Source of the DNA: Acidipropionibacterium acidipropionici
Lineage (GTDB): Bacteria > Actinomycetota > Actinomycetes > Propionibacteriales > Propionibacteriaceae
Direction of reading: 5' to 3'
NCBI RefSeq assembly: GCF_001441165.1
Contig: NZ_CP013126.1
Coordinates: forward strand, 1,331,551-1,395,550
Length of the DNA stretch: 64,000 nucleotides
Position numbers and translations under genes: made by a program. Shown in pieces: positions 16,750-24,173 of the stretch; positions within the stretch are counted from its first letter, which is position 1, and each line of letters starts with the position of its first letter. A model generated the notes under the pieces. The model did not search any database. It saw nothing but the letters and a program-made list of their open reading frames with translations, and was not told where the DNA came from.

Positions 16750-17394
16750 ATGAGCGCTGGGGGTATCAGAGTCGGGATCTGCGACGACAGCCAGGTGGTG
16801 CGTCGCCAGATGGGGACCTACCTCTCCGCCGCCCCGGACATCGTGGTGTGCGGGATGTACGGGTCCGGCCCTGACGCGATCGCCGGCGTTTCCCGGGATG
16901 ACATTGAGGTGATGCTGCTCGACGTCCGGATGCCCGGTATGACGGGGCCCGCCGTAGCGTCGGAGCTGGCGGCGTCGGGGAGTGGCTGCAAGATCCTGTA
17001 CGTCACCTCGTATCCCGACGAGGTGCCGGTCCGCGGCGCCCTGCGGCAGACGGTGCTCGGTGCGCTGACCAAGGATGTGAGTCCTGAGAATCTGGTGGCG
17101 GCCGTCCGCCTGGTGGCGTCGGGCGTATCCCTGCTGGCTCCCGAGTTCATCCGGGAGTCCGCGGCTGGCGGGGAGGGCCTGATGGACTGGTCGGCCGACC
17201 CGCGGGAGCGCGAGGTGTTCAGGCTCGTCCAGACAGGTGCGACGAATGCGCGTATCGCCGAGGAACTGAACATGTCGACATCGTGGGCGAAGCAGACGAT
17301 CTCGGCACTGTGCCGCCGTTTCGGCGTGAAGGGAAGGGCCGCGCTCGCGGCGTACTCAGGAGGCGCTGCCTTCGACCATGGCGTCAGGAATTGA
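16750..17394 (+). CDS. NarL/FixJ-family response regulator
   Basis: 214 residues. The receiver domain (about 6-125) has the acidic pair in ICDDS, the phosphorylation Asp in LLDVRMPG, Thr in YVTSYPD and Lys in LTKDVSPE. A LuxR-type helix-turn-helix (about 148-205: DPREREVFRLVQ, NARIAEELNMSTSWAKQTISALCRRFGV) follows. It pairs with the kinase on the opposite strand, and the two 3' ends overlap by 39 bp. Palindromic boxes upstream suggest autoregulation. As the only such regulator in the island, it may also have served the frameshifted kinase at 8180-9311. Confidence 0.92.
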   Translation: MSAGGIRVGICDDSQVVRRQMGTYLSAAPDIVVCGMYGSGPDAIAGVSRDDIEVMLLDVRMPGMTGPAVASELAASGSGCKILYVTSYPDEVPVRGALRQTVLGALTKDVSPENLVAAVRLVASGVSLLAPEFIRESAAGGEGLMDWSADPREREVFRLVQTGATNARIAEELNMSTSWAKQTISALCRRFGVKGRAALAAYSGGAAFDHGVRN

Positions 17395-18456
17395 GACCCT
17401 GACCGTCCAGCGGCCGTGGGACAGTCGCGTGTCAAGGGTGCCGCCGAGGCCTTCCGCCCGGTCCCTCATGCCGGTGATGCCCAGATCGTCTCCGTGGTAG
17501 GCGGTGGTCGTGGCGTTGGTGAACGTTGCCCTGAGACCGCTGCTGTCGGCTCGCGCCGTCACCCTGCACAGGCCATCAGGGGAGCCGTGCCGGAGGATGT
17601 TGTTGAATGCTTCGTGGGCGATGTGCCCCAGGGCGCTCGACATCGCCGGTGATATCGAGTCGACGCCGTCGCCGATTTCGGGCTCGACGCTGAAGCCGGC
17701 GTCGGCAAGGCGGGCGAGGCCGTTTCTGATCTCGGTGGAGAATGACAATGGTGGCGATGCGATTCCGGCTCGCATGAGGCTCACCATGTGTCGTACATAG
17801 GCGGAACTGCGGCGGCTCATGGCTGCGATGTCGACCAGTGCGTCGTCCTTGTCGATAGTGGGATCTATCCGGGTGGCTTCCGCGGTCATGGTGATGAGTG
17901 CCAGCTCGTGCGTGACGTTGTCGTGCAGCTCGTCGGCGATTTCCCGGCGCTGAGCCTCGGCGCGAGCCGCGATCCGGCGACGCTCGACGAACTGGGTGTT
18001 GCGCAGGGCCAGCCCGACAACCCACGGGAGAGCGTAGACGCCGAGCCACACGACGATGGCCTGGAGGTCCTCGCGCATCGTCGTGGTGTTGCGGAAGGAC
18101 AGCCACAATGACACCCCATATCCCCAGGCTGAGGTCGCCACCGCCGTCCAGAACTCCTCATGCCAGGCGCACGAGAGGATGACGATCATCAGGGCATACA
18201 GGGTGGGGCCGACCATGTTGTCGGGCAGCAGTGCCAAACCGCCGAAACCCAGACAGGCGATGACCGCGCCGATGCGGGGATGCCAGGCCGTCAGCGCGGC
18301 ACCTCCGCAGGCGATGATGCCCAGGATCAGCGCGAGCGTGGCGTCATAGCCGGGGTGGAAGGGCAATGCGTCGATGGCCAGGAGGACGATGGCGAGGGTC
18401 ACCTCCATGGCGCCGCTGCTGAGTGTGCGGTGCAGAAGTCCTCTGCGGAGTGCCAT
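17356..18456 (-). CDS. NarL-type sensor histidine kinase (DesK/NarX class)
   Basis: 366 residues. The N-terminal 150 residues hold about five or six membrane helices with little extracellular loop, so the signal is probably sensed in or at the membrane. The HisKA_3 dimerisation box reads ELHDNVTHELALI (about residues 193-205) with His as phosphoacceptor. The ATPase domain has EAFNNILRHG (N box) and DDLGITGMRDRAEGLGG (G box). TAGCAT lies 7 nt before the ATG, so it is probably leaderless. A single TGCCCGATCGGGCA box is 88 nt upstream. It is the intact paralogue of the kinase at 8180-9311. Confidence 0.92.
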   Translation of the reverse strand: MALRRGLLHRTLSSGAMEVTLAIVLLAIDALPFHPGYDATLALILGIIACGGAALTAWHPRIGAVIACLGFGGLALLPDNMVGPTLYALMIVILSCAWHEEFWTAVATSAWGYGVSLWLSFRNTTTMREDLQAIVVWLGVYALPWVVGLALRNTQFVERRRIAARAEAQRREIADELHDNVTHELALITMTAEATRIDPTIDKDDALVDIAAMSRRSSAYVRHMVSLMRAGIASPPLSFSTEIRNGLARLADAGFSVEPEIGDGVDSISPAMSSALGHIAHEAFNNILRHGSPDGLCRVTARADSSGLRATFTNATTTAYHGDDLGITGMRDRAEGLGGTLDTRLSHGRWTVRVSIPDAMVEGSAS

Positions 18457-18543
18457 GAGTCAGATGCTAAGGGTCCGCGCGTGAGATGGTGCGCCCCGTG
18501 GCGAGATCCGGTGACTGGCCGGAGGCGTCAATTTGTCGACAAT

Positions 18544-18557
18544 TGCCCGATCGGGCA
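18544..18557 (-). promoter_or_regulatory. Palindromic operator upstream of the intact kinase
   Basis: A perfect TGCCCGATCGGGCA box. Its asymmetric flank AATTGTCGAC reads toward the kinase gene on the minus strand, the same orientation relative to the gene as in the other two sites. The second box expected about 20 bp farther upstream is only a degenerate GGATCGAAC. The small ORF pair at 18661 lies on the other side. Confidence 0.65.
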
Positions 18558-18660
18558 GAGTTCGATCCATTCGCTCGACATGGCAAAGGCGGGGGCGTAG
18601 CGTCCCCGGTGCAAATTGGCCGCTAGTCGTGGTCAACGGAAATATGAATGGAGACCATTC

Positions 18661-18837
18661 ATGGTAACTGAATCAGCAATTGCCGCATTATCGATCGGCG
18701 GACTGGTGGTGGGCATCGTCGTTGCGTGCGTGATCCTCATCAGTCTGATCGTCACCGCATACAACACGACGAAGATTTGCCGGGAACTCCAGGAGATCAA
18801 GGAGCGGTTTGCACATGACAATCACCTCGCGTCCTGA
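18661..18837 (+). CDS. Small single-pass membrane protein
   Basis: 58 residues. A long hydrophobic helix (ALSIGGLVVGIVVACVILISLIVTAY, about residues 8-34) is followed by a charged amphipathic tail (KICRELQEIKERFAHDNH) that could form a short coiled coil. GGAG precedes the ATG at a good distance. It overlaps the next ORF by 23 bp. It lies upstream of the kinase on the opposite strand, 103 bp from the shared palindromic box. It may be a small regulator of the kinase or a membrane-active peptide; no family is recognised. Confidence 0.6.
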   Translation: MVTESAIAALSIGGLVVGIVVACVILISLIVTAYNTTKICRELQEIKERFAHDNHLAS

Positions 18838-18973
18838 ACCGTCGCCGACGGAGGCGGAGTTCAGCCGCCAGATGGACGTCATCTTCGACGGCATGAGGGC
18901 CGGACATGCTCAGGAGCACGAAGTTGTCGAAGAGTCGCCGTCCCCTGTCGCGGGCACTACCGGTAACGCGTGA
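18815..18973 (+). CDS. Small acidic protein overlapping the small membrane protein
   Basis: 52 residues from an ATG at 18815, inside the 3' end of the preceding ORF, with GGAG upstream. It is hydrophilic and acidic. Its arrangement (second, overlapping, acidic) and the segment DVIFDGMRAGHAQEHE recall the second small ORF at 12691-12831. It ends 10 bp before the convergent FAD oxidase gene. Function is unknown. Confidence 0.45.
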   Translation: MTITSRPEPSPTEAEFSRQMDVIFDGMRAGHAQEHEVVEESPSPVAGTTGNA

Positions 18974-18982
18974 GCTCCGGGT

Positions 18983-20395
18983 TCAGTACTTCTTGCCCGG
19001 GTTGAGGATGCCGTTCGGGTCGAAGAGCCCCTTGATCCGGCGCTGCAGGTCCAGAGCCGCCGGAGCCATCTCGGTGTCCAGGGCGGGCAGCTTCTCCAGC
19101 CCGACGCCGTGCTCGCCCGACATCGTCCCGCCCATCTCCTGGGCCAGTCGGCTCAGCGTCATGACAGCCTCATCGGCCCTCTCCCGGGCCCCCTCGGCCG
19201 GCGTGTAGGCCACGATCGGATGCAGGTTGCCGTCGCCCACATGCCCGCCCAGAGCGATCGTGACGTCGTAGGCGTCCTCCACCTCGGCGACTCGCGCACT
19301 GAAATTGGCCAATGCACTGCGGGGCACCGCGATATCGCCCTCCACCGACCCGCCGAGCAGTCCACGGGCGCTCGGCTGGAGCTGGCGCCTGGCCTCCAGG
19401 ATGGCCTCCAGCTCCTCGGCGCTGTCGGCCCGTTGCACGGTCGTCGCCCCGGCGTCGGCGAAGATCCGCTCGAAGCTCGCCAGGTCCTCCTCGGCCCCGT
19501 CGCGGGCATCGGTGACCGCAAGCGCCCACGCGTTCGCCTCGGCCGGGACCGGGGCGTCGGGAATGTGCTTGCGGATCGCCTCCAGGCACCGGCCGTCCAT
19601 GAACTCCAGCCTCGCCGGAGTACGCGGCCCCGCGGCGATCCGGTTCGTCGCGCTCAGTCCTTGGGCGACGGTGGGGAAGAGTCCCAGCACGCCGCGCTCG
19701 GGCCCCGGTGCGGGCAGCAGCTTCACGGTGATCTCGGTGACCACAGCCAGGGTCCCCTCCGAGCCCACGATGAGCCCGGTGAGATCCAGACCGCCGACGG
19801 TCTTGATGGTGCTCGGCCGGGTGCGCATGACGGTGCCGTCGGCCAGCACCACCTCCAGAGAGCGCACCGACTCCCGCGTCACCCCGTACTTGATGCAGCG
19901 CATTCCGCCGGCATTGGTGGCCACATTGCCGCCCAGCGTCGCGATCTGTGCTGACGCCGGATCGGGGGCGTAGAACAGGCCCTGTTTCGCGGCCGCCGCC
20001 GCTAGATCGGCCACGATGACGCCGGGCTGGGCCACCGAGATCATGTCATCGGCGTCGATGCGGATGATGGCGTCCATGGCGGTGAGATCCAGCAGGATCG
20101 CGCCGCTGATGGCCGACGCCGCCCCGGCGACGCCGGTGAGGGTGCCCTGCGGGACGACGGGGATCCGGTGGGCGTTGGCGTAGGCCAGCAGGGCCGAGAC
20201 CTGCTCGGTCGACGCGGGCCGGGCCAGCACCAGGGGATCCGGGTCGCCCGGCATCGCCGAACGATCGGTGCGGTGGGCGGCCAGCGTGGTCGGGGAGTCG
20301 TCGAGGTTGATGCCGGGCAGTGCGCCACGCATCGCGGTCACAACACGGTGGGGAGCGGTCTCGTCGGTGAGATCGGGGTCGAGGGTGGTGGTCAT
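18983..20395 (-). CDS. FAD-linked oxidase, glycolate oxidase GlcD / D-lactate dehydrogenase type
   Basis: 470 residues. A PCMH-type FAD-binding domain occupies about residues 45-225, with VVPQGTLTGVAGAAS, GGNVATNAGGMRCIKYG and VGSEGTLAVVTEITV. A C-terminal FAD-oxidase domain ends with the metal/substrate residues GGHVGDGNLHP and GTMSGEHGVGLEK. It would oxidise a D-2-hydroxy acid such as D-lactate or glycolate, passing electrons to quinone. The ATG at 20395 was chosen because the domain starts soon after it; the longer frame reads into the aminotransferase gene. It lies 20 bp after the aminotransferase gene and is probably co-transcribed. Confidence 0.88.
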   Translation of the reverse strand: MTTTLDPDLTDETAPHRVVTAMRGALPGINLDDSPTTLAAHRTDRSAMPGDPDPLVLARPASTEQVSALLAYANAHRIPVVPQGTLTGVAGAASAISGAILLDLTAMDAIIRIDADDMISVAQPGVIVADLAAAAAKQGLFYAPDPASAQIATLGGNVATNAGGMRCIKYGVTRESVRSLEVVLADGTVMRTRPSTIKTVGGLDLTGLIVGSEGTLAVVTEITVKLLPAPGPERGVLGLFPTVAQGLSATNRIAAGPRTPARLEFMDGRCLEAIRKHIPDAPVPAEANAWALAVTDARDGAEEDLASFERIFADAGATTVQRADSAEELEAILEARRQLQPSARGLLGGSVEGDIAVPRSALANFSARVAEVEDAYDVTIALGGHVGDGNLHPIVAYTPAEGARERADEAVMTLSRLAQEMGGTMSGEHGVGLEKLPALDTEMAPAALDLQRRIKGLFDPNGILNPGKKY

Positions 20396-20415
20396 CAGGA
20401 TCTTTCTGGTGGTGG

Positions 20416-21672
20416 TCAGTGGAGCTTCTGGAAGCGGTCGACCGCCTGGTGAATGCTGTCGGCGGACTTGCAGTGGGCGAATCGCACCAGGGAGCGCATC
20501 CTGGCGGCGTTCGGCCCGGCTGCGCTGGTGAAGGCCGAGACGGGGACGGCGGCGACGCCGATCCGTTCGGGCATTTCGCGGCACAGCTGGGCGCCGTCCT
20601 CGAAACCCAGCGGCGCGGCGTCGACCACCGTGAAGTAGCCGGCGTCGGGGACGATGACGTCGAAGCCCGCGGACCGAAGCCCGGAGACGAGCAGGTCGCG
20701 GCGGTCCTGAAGAGAGGAGCGGACGGCGTCGAAGACCTCGCCCCCGAGCCCGAGCCCGGCTGCGACACCGACCTGGAAGGGGCCGCCTCCGGCGAAGGTG
20801 AGGAACTGCTTGACGGCCTGAATCGCGGTGATGAGCTCCGGTGCGGCGGTGATCCAGCCGATCTTCCAGCCGGTCACCGAGAAGGTCTTGCCGGCCGAGG
20901 AGATCGAGACCACGGTGCCGCGGGCCCCGGGCAGGGTGGCCATCGGGATGTGCGGGCCGGCGAAGGTGAGGTGCTCATAGACCTCATCGGTGATGACGTA
21001 GGCGCCATGTTCCTTGGCGACGGCCAGGATCTGTTCCAGATCGGCGCGGCCGAGCATGGTGCCGGTGGGATTGTGCGGGGTGTTGACGATGATGGCCCGG
21101 GTGTTGTCGGAGACGGCCTCCCGGAGCGCCGCCACGTCCAGGGAGAAGCCGTTCGGGTGGCCGTCTGCGCCGTGGGTCAGATCCAGCGGGGCGGGGACCT
21201 GCACGCCGCCGGCCAGGGCGATGACCGCGGCGTAGGCGTCGTAGAAGGGGTCGATCGTGACCACTTCCTGGCCGGGCTCCACCAGCGCCAACAGGGACGC
21301 GGCCATCGCCTCCGTGGCGCCCATGGTCACCTGAATCTCGGTGTCCGGATCGATATCCAGACCGTAGAAGCGGGCCTGGTGAGCGGCGATCGCGGTGCGC
21401 AACGAGGGGATTCCGGGCAGCGGCGGGTACTGATTACGGCCCGCGGCGATGGCCTCGCGGGCGGCGTCGAGCACCTCGTGCGGCCCCGGATCGTCGGGGA
21501 ACCCCTGCCCGAGATTGAGCGCGCCGGTGCTGGTGGCCAGGGCGGTCATCTCGGTGAAGATCGTCGGCGCCACCCGGCCGTCGGCTCCCAGCAGCCCGGC
21601 ACCGGCGGCCGTGCGGCGCCATGGGCCGGTGACGGGTGCCGGTGTGTTGAGATCCTCGGCGTTCTCACTCAT
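20416..21672 (-). CDS. Class I/II pyridoxal-phosphate aminotransferase (DapC / kynurenine aminotransferase-like)
   Basis: 418 residues with the fold-type I signature: substrate Gly (NLGQGFPD), Tyr in DPFYDAY, Asn in NTPHNPTG, Asp-Tyr in ITDEVYEHL, the Schiff-base Lys in SSAGKTFSVTGWKIGW and the carboxylate-binding Arg in RFAHCKS. The family covers succinyl-diaminopimelate, kynurenine and methionine aminotransferases. In actinobacteria this subgroup is often annotated DapC, which would fit an LL-diaminopimelate cell wall. The following gene is the D-hydroxyacid oxidase. The exact substrate is not decided. Confidence 0.85.
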   Translation of the reverse strand: MSENAEDLNTPAPVTGPWRRTAAGAGLLGADGRVAPTIFTEMTALATSTGALNLGQGFPDDPGPHEVLDAAREAIAAGRNQYPPLPGIPSLRTAIAAHQARFYGLDIDPDTEIQVTMGATEAMAASLLALVEPGQEVVTIDPFYDAYAAVIALAGGVQVPAPLDLTHGADGHPNGFSLDVAALREAVSDNTRAIIVNTPHNPTGTMLGRADLEQILAVAKEHGAYVITDEVYEHLTFAGPHIPMATLPGARGTVVSISSAGKTFSVTGWKIGWITAAPELITAIQAVKQFLTFAGGGPFQVGVAAGLGLGGEVFDAVRSSLQDRRDLLVSGLRSAGFDVIVPDAGYFTVVDAAPLGFEDGAQLCREMPERIGVAAVPVSAFTSAAGPNAARMRSLVRFAHCKSADSIHQAVDRFQKLH

Positions 21673-21727
21673 TGACCCAGTGTCTCAAGCCCCAGCATCC
21701 CGGCCGCCTGCCGTTCACTAGATGACC

Positions 21728-21814
21728 GGTACCGGGTGATCCAGCGAGACAGCCGCTGATCTGTGGCGTTCTTGTCCCAGGCCCCCCATGTCTCGCTGGT
21801 TTACCCGGGACACC
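21728..21814. repeat. Long intergenic inverted repeat H10
   Basis: The arms 21728-21751 and 21789-21814 pair around a 37-nt spacer; the inner CCAGCGAGACA/TGTCTCGCTGG is perfect and the outer part pairs with gaps. It lies between the aminotransferase start and the 3' end of the oxidoreductase gene (both minus), a terminator position for the latter. Confidence 0.6.
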
Positions 21815-21851
21815 TCGGGTATGCGCACCGGGCAGGCATCGGATCGGGCGG

Positions 21852-23072
21852 TCATAGCTCGGCGAAGGGGACCTCCGGATCGGCCAGCCGGGCCGGATCG
21901 ACGGGCCTGCGGGCCGCGATGATCGGCTTGACGGCGTCGATGACATCCCAGACGTTGACATTCATCACCGCGGTGATGCGGTTCGCGTCGAGCCAGAAGG
22001 CCACGAACTCGCGGGTGTCGAGGCTCCCGCGGATCACCAGGGAGTTTTCCTCCCCGGGCTGCCCGTAGTACTCCATGCCGACGTCGTACTGATCGCTGAA
22101 GAAGTACGGCAGTTCCTCCCAGCGGGCCTCCCCGCCGAGCAGGTTCGTCGCCGCGATCGCGGGCTGGTTGAGGGCCGTGGCCCAGTGCTCCACCCGGCTC
22201 CTGGCGCCCAGGACCGGATGGTCCACATTGGCGATGTCACCCACCGCATAGATGTCCGGGTCGCTGGTGCGCAGCCCGGCGTCGACGAGGACGCCGTTGT
22301 CGACGGCCAGCCCGGCGGCCTCGGCCAGTGCCACATTCGGCTCGGCGCCGATGCCCACCAGGACCGCGTCCGCCCTGATCGTCTCTCCGTTGGTGAGCCT
22401 CACCCCTGTCGCCCGGCCGGCCGTCGCGGTGATCTCGGCCACCGAGGTCCGCAGCTTGAAGGTGACGCCGTGCTCGCGGTGGAGCTTCGCGTACACGGTG
22501 CCCATCCGGTCGCCGAGTGCATTGGTCAGGGGGATGGTGGACGGGGCGACGACGGTGACGACGCTGCCCTTCGCCCTCGCGGTGGCGGCCGCCTCGAGAC
22601 CGATCCAGCCGGCGCCGATCACCACGAGACGGCGCCCCTCGCCGAACTCGGCGCGCAGCGTCTCGGCGTCCTGCCTGGTCCGCAGCACATGGACCCGCTC
22701 GGCGCCGGCCCCGGATACGGTGAGCCGCCGTGGCGTGGATCCGGTCGCCAGGACCAGCTTGTCGTAGCGCAATGGGGCGCCCTCGTCGAGGGTTACCGCA
22801 TGCACCTCGGTGTCGATCGCGGTGGCCCGGGTGGACAGCCGAAGGTCGACGTCGTGCTCGGTGTACCAGTCGCGGGGGTGGGTGACGGCGTCCTCGAAGG
22901 AGTCGCCGCCGGCCAGGAATCCCTTCGACAGCGGTGGTCTCTCGTAGGGCAGGTTTGGTTCCGCGGCGATGAGGGTGATCGAGCCGTCGAAACCCTGTTC
23001 CCTCAGCGCCTCGACGGTCTTCGCCCCGGCCAGGCCTCCGCCGATGACGCCGACATCTCGTGGACTGCTCAT
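21852..23072 (-). CDS. FAD-dependent pyridine nucleotide-disulfide oxidoreductase (ferredoxin/rubredoxin reductase type)
   Basis: 406 residues. FAD motif VGVIGGGLAGAKTVEALR (about 6-23), the ferredoxin-reductase fingerprint YERPPLSKGFL (about 44-54), the NAD motif VVIGAGWIGLEAAATAR (about 140-156) and the second FAD motif DPDIYAVGDIA (about 265-275) are in the usual order. A C-terminal reductase domain follows. It probably transfers electrons from NAD(P)H to a [2Fe-2S] ferredoxin or a dioxygenase partner, but none is adjacent. The ATG at 23072 has a perfect GGAGGAG; the frame's earlier start is not needed. Confidence 0.88.
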   Translation of the reverse strand: MSSPRDVGVIGGGLAGAKTVEALREQGFDGSITLIAAEPNLPYERPPLSKGFLAGGDSFEDAVTHPRDWYTEHDVDLRLSTRATAIDTEVHAVTLDEGAPLRYDKLVLATGSTPRRLTVSGAGAERVHVLRTRQDAETLRAEFGEGRRLVVIGAGWIGLEAAATARAKGSVVTVVAPSTIPLTNALGDRMGTVYAKLHREHGVTFKLRTSVAEITATAGRATGVRLTNGETIRADAVLVGIGAEPNVALAEAAGLAVDNGVLVDAGLRTSDPDIYAVGDIANVDHPVLGARSRVEHWATALNQPAIAATNLLGGEARWEELPYFFSDQYDVGMEYYGQPGEENSLVIRGSLDTREFVAFWLDANRITAVMNVNVWDVIDAVKPIIAARRPVDPARLADPEVPFAEL

Positions 23073-23182
23073 TGGATCTCCTCCGATGGTGATCGTCACG
23101 GCCATTGTTGCGCGGGATGCGGCGCCGAGGGAGGGGCCGAGGGTGGTTCTTTGACGGGAGCGTCCCCGACCAGTGCCTCAAT

Positions 23183-23260
23183 CCTCCACGTCGCGCCAGA
23201 GTCTGCACGACGCGCCAGGAATTTCAGGCGCGTCGTGCAGACTCTGGCGCGACGTGGAGG
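23183..23260. repeat. Perfect long palindrome H4 with 34-bp arms
   Basis: The arms 23183-23216 and 23227-23260 are perfectly complementary over 34 bp around the loop AGGAATTTCA. The outer end reads CCTCCACGTCGCGCC. It lies 110 bp upstream of the oxidoreductase start and 66 bp past the 3' end of the next minus-strand gene. It probably ends transcription of the gene at 23327-24058. Confidence 0.8.
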
Positions 23261-23326
23261 AGGACGAGGGACGGTACCGGGGAGGGGGGCGGGGGAACGG
23301 GTGCAGGGGAGAAGGGGGAACGGGGT

Positions 23327-24058
23327 TCAGAGGCCCGGGGGCAGAGCCCGGTCGCCGAGGACCGACTGGTCCCAGTAGTCGATGTCGTCGGGGCGGCGTA
23401 CCGCGTCGTACTTGTTCAGCCACTCCGGCAGCAGCCACACCCGCTGGTAGAGCTGCGGATGCTGAGGCTGCCGGTGAGCTGCCCACAGGAAGAACACGAG
23501 CTCGGCGAGATCGGACTCGATGACATAGCTCACCCGGCCCTGCTCCGAATTGCCCACCATGGCGAACTGGCCCCGCTGGACCATCTGGCCCAGGTCGATG
23601 CTCTGCCAGTCCCAGGTCACCAGATCCCCGGCGGTCAGTAGGTGGAAGCCGTCGATGTTGATGAAGATCCGCCCCTGGTCCAGAGGACGCCACATCCGGG
23701 TGGCGTCGGCCTGGGCGGCATTCCTGCGCTGGGAGTTCCCGATGGCCCGGGCGAGCCCGACGCCGGCCGTCAGCGCCAACCCGTACTCGCCGGTGGCGAA
23801 GAAGAACCCGTTGTCATGGACGTAGGAGCCGTCCCCGGCCGCCTGGAAGGAGTACAGCGTGAAGGGGGCTGTGGCGATCACCCGGTTCTGCGGGAACTGC
23901 CCCGGAACCGCGAAGGGCACCGGAATGCCCGGCACCTCGTCGAAGTGGTCGGTGAGGATGCAGTGCACCGCGAAGGCGGTGCGCAGCAGGGACTCGTCAC
24001 GGGGAGTCCACCCCACTCCGGGCACGCTGCTCCGGTACGCCCAGTCGAATCCGCTCAC
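23327..24058 (-). CDS. Conserved-looking protein of unknown function
   Basis: 243 residues starting at GTG. It has no signal peptide or membrane segment and no motif I recognise. It is rich in aromatic residues (WAYRSS, MWRPLDQGRIFINIDGFHLL, TWDWQSIDLG, VWLLPEWLNKYD) and codon use matches the surrounding genes, so it is very likely a real protein. The patterned hydrophobic strands suggest a beta-rich soluble domain. It is transcribed alone, with long inverted repeats on both sides. No function is proposed. Confidence 0.7.
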   Translation of the reverse strand: MSGFDWAYRSSVPGVGWTPRDESLLRTAFAVHCILTDHFDEVPGIPVPFAVPGQFPQNRVIATAPFTLYSFQAAGDGSYVHDNGFFFATGEYGLALTAGVGLARAIGNSQRRNAAQADATRMWRPLDQGRIFINIDGFHLLTAGDLVTWDWQSIDLGQMVQRGQFAMVGNSEQGRVSYVIESDLAELVFFLWAAHRQPQHPQLYQRVWLLPEWLNKYDAVRRPDDIDYWDQSVLGDRALPPGL

Positions 24059-24096
24059 CTGGATATGGTATTCCGCCGATGTTCAGGCCCGACCAG

Positions 24097-24171
24097 GTGG
24101 CGGATCTCCCGGCAGTCGCGGGTTTCCGGCCCGGCCGGACCGAAAAGGACGGCCCGTCGGGAATCTCGTCC
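24097..24171. repeat. Weak intergenic inverted repeat H11
   Basis: The arms GGATCTCCCGGC and GTCGGGAATCTCGTCC pair imperfectly around an inner CCGGCC/GGCCGG stem. The right arm shares CGGGAATCTCGTCC with the inverted repeat at 49211-49280. It lies just past the 3' end of the racemase-like gene (minus), a terminator position. Confidence 0.4.
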
Positions 24172-24173
24172 CC

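Noticed and set aside
18983-20584. Longer version of the FAD oxidase starting inside the aminotransferase gene
   Set aside because: The extra N-terminal sequence is low-complexity shadow of the neighbour; the domain begins just after the ATG at 20395.
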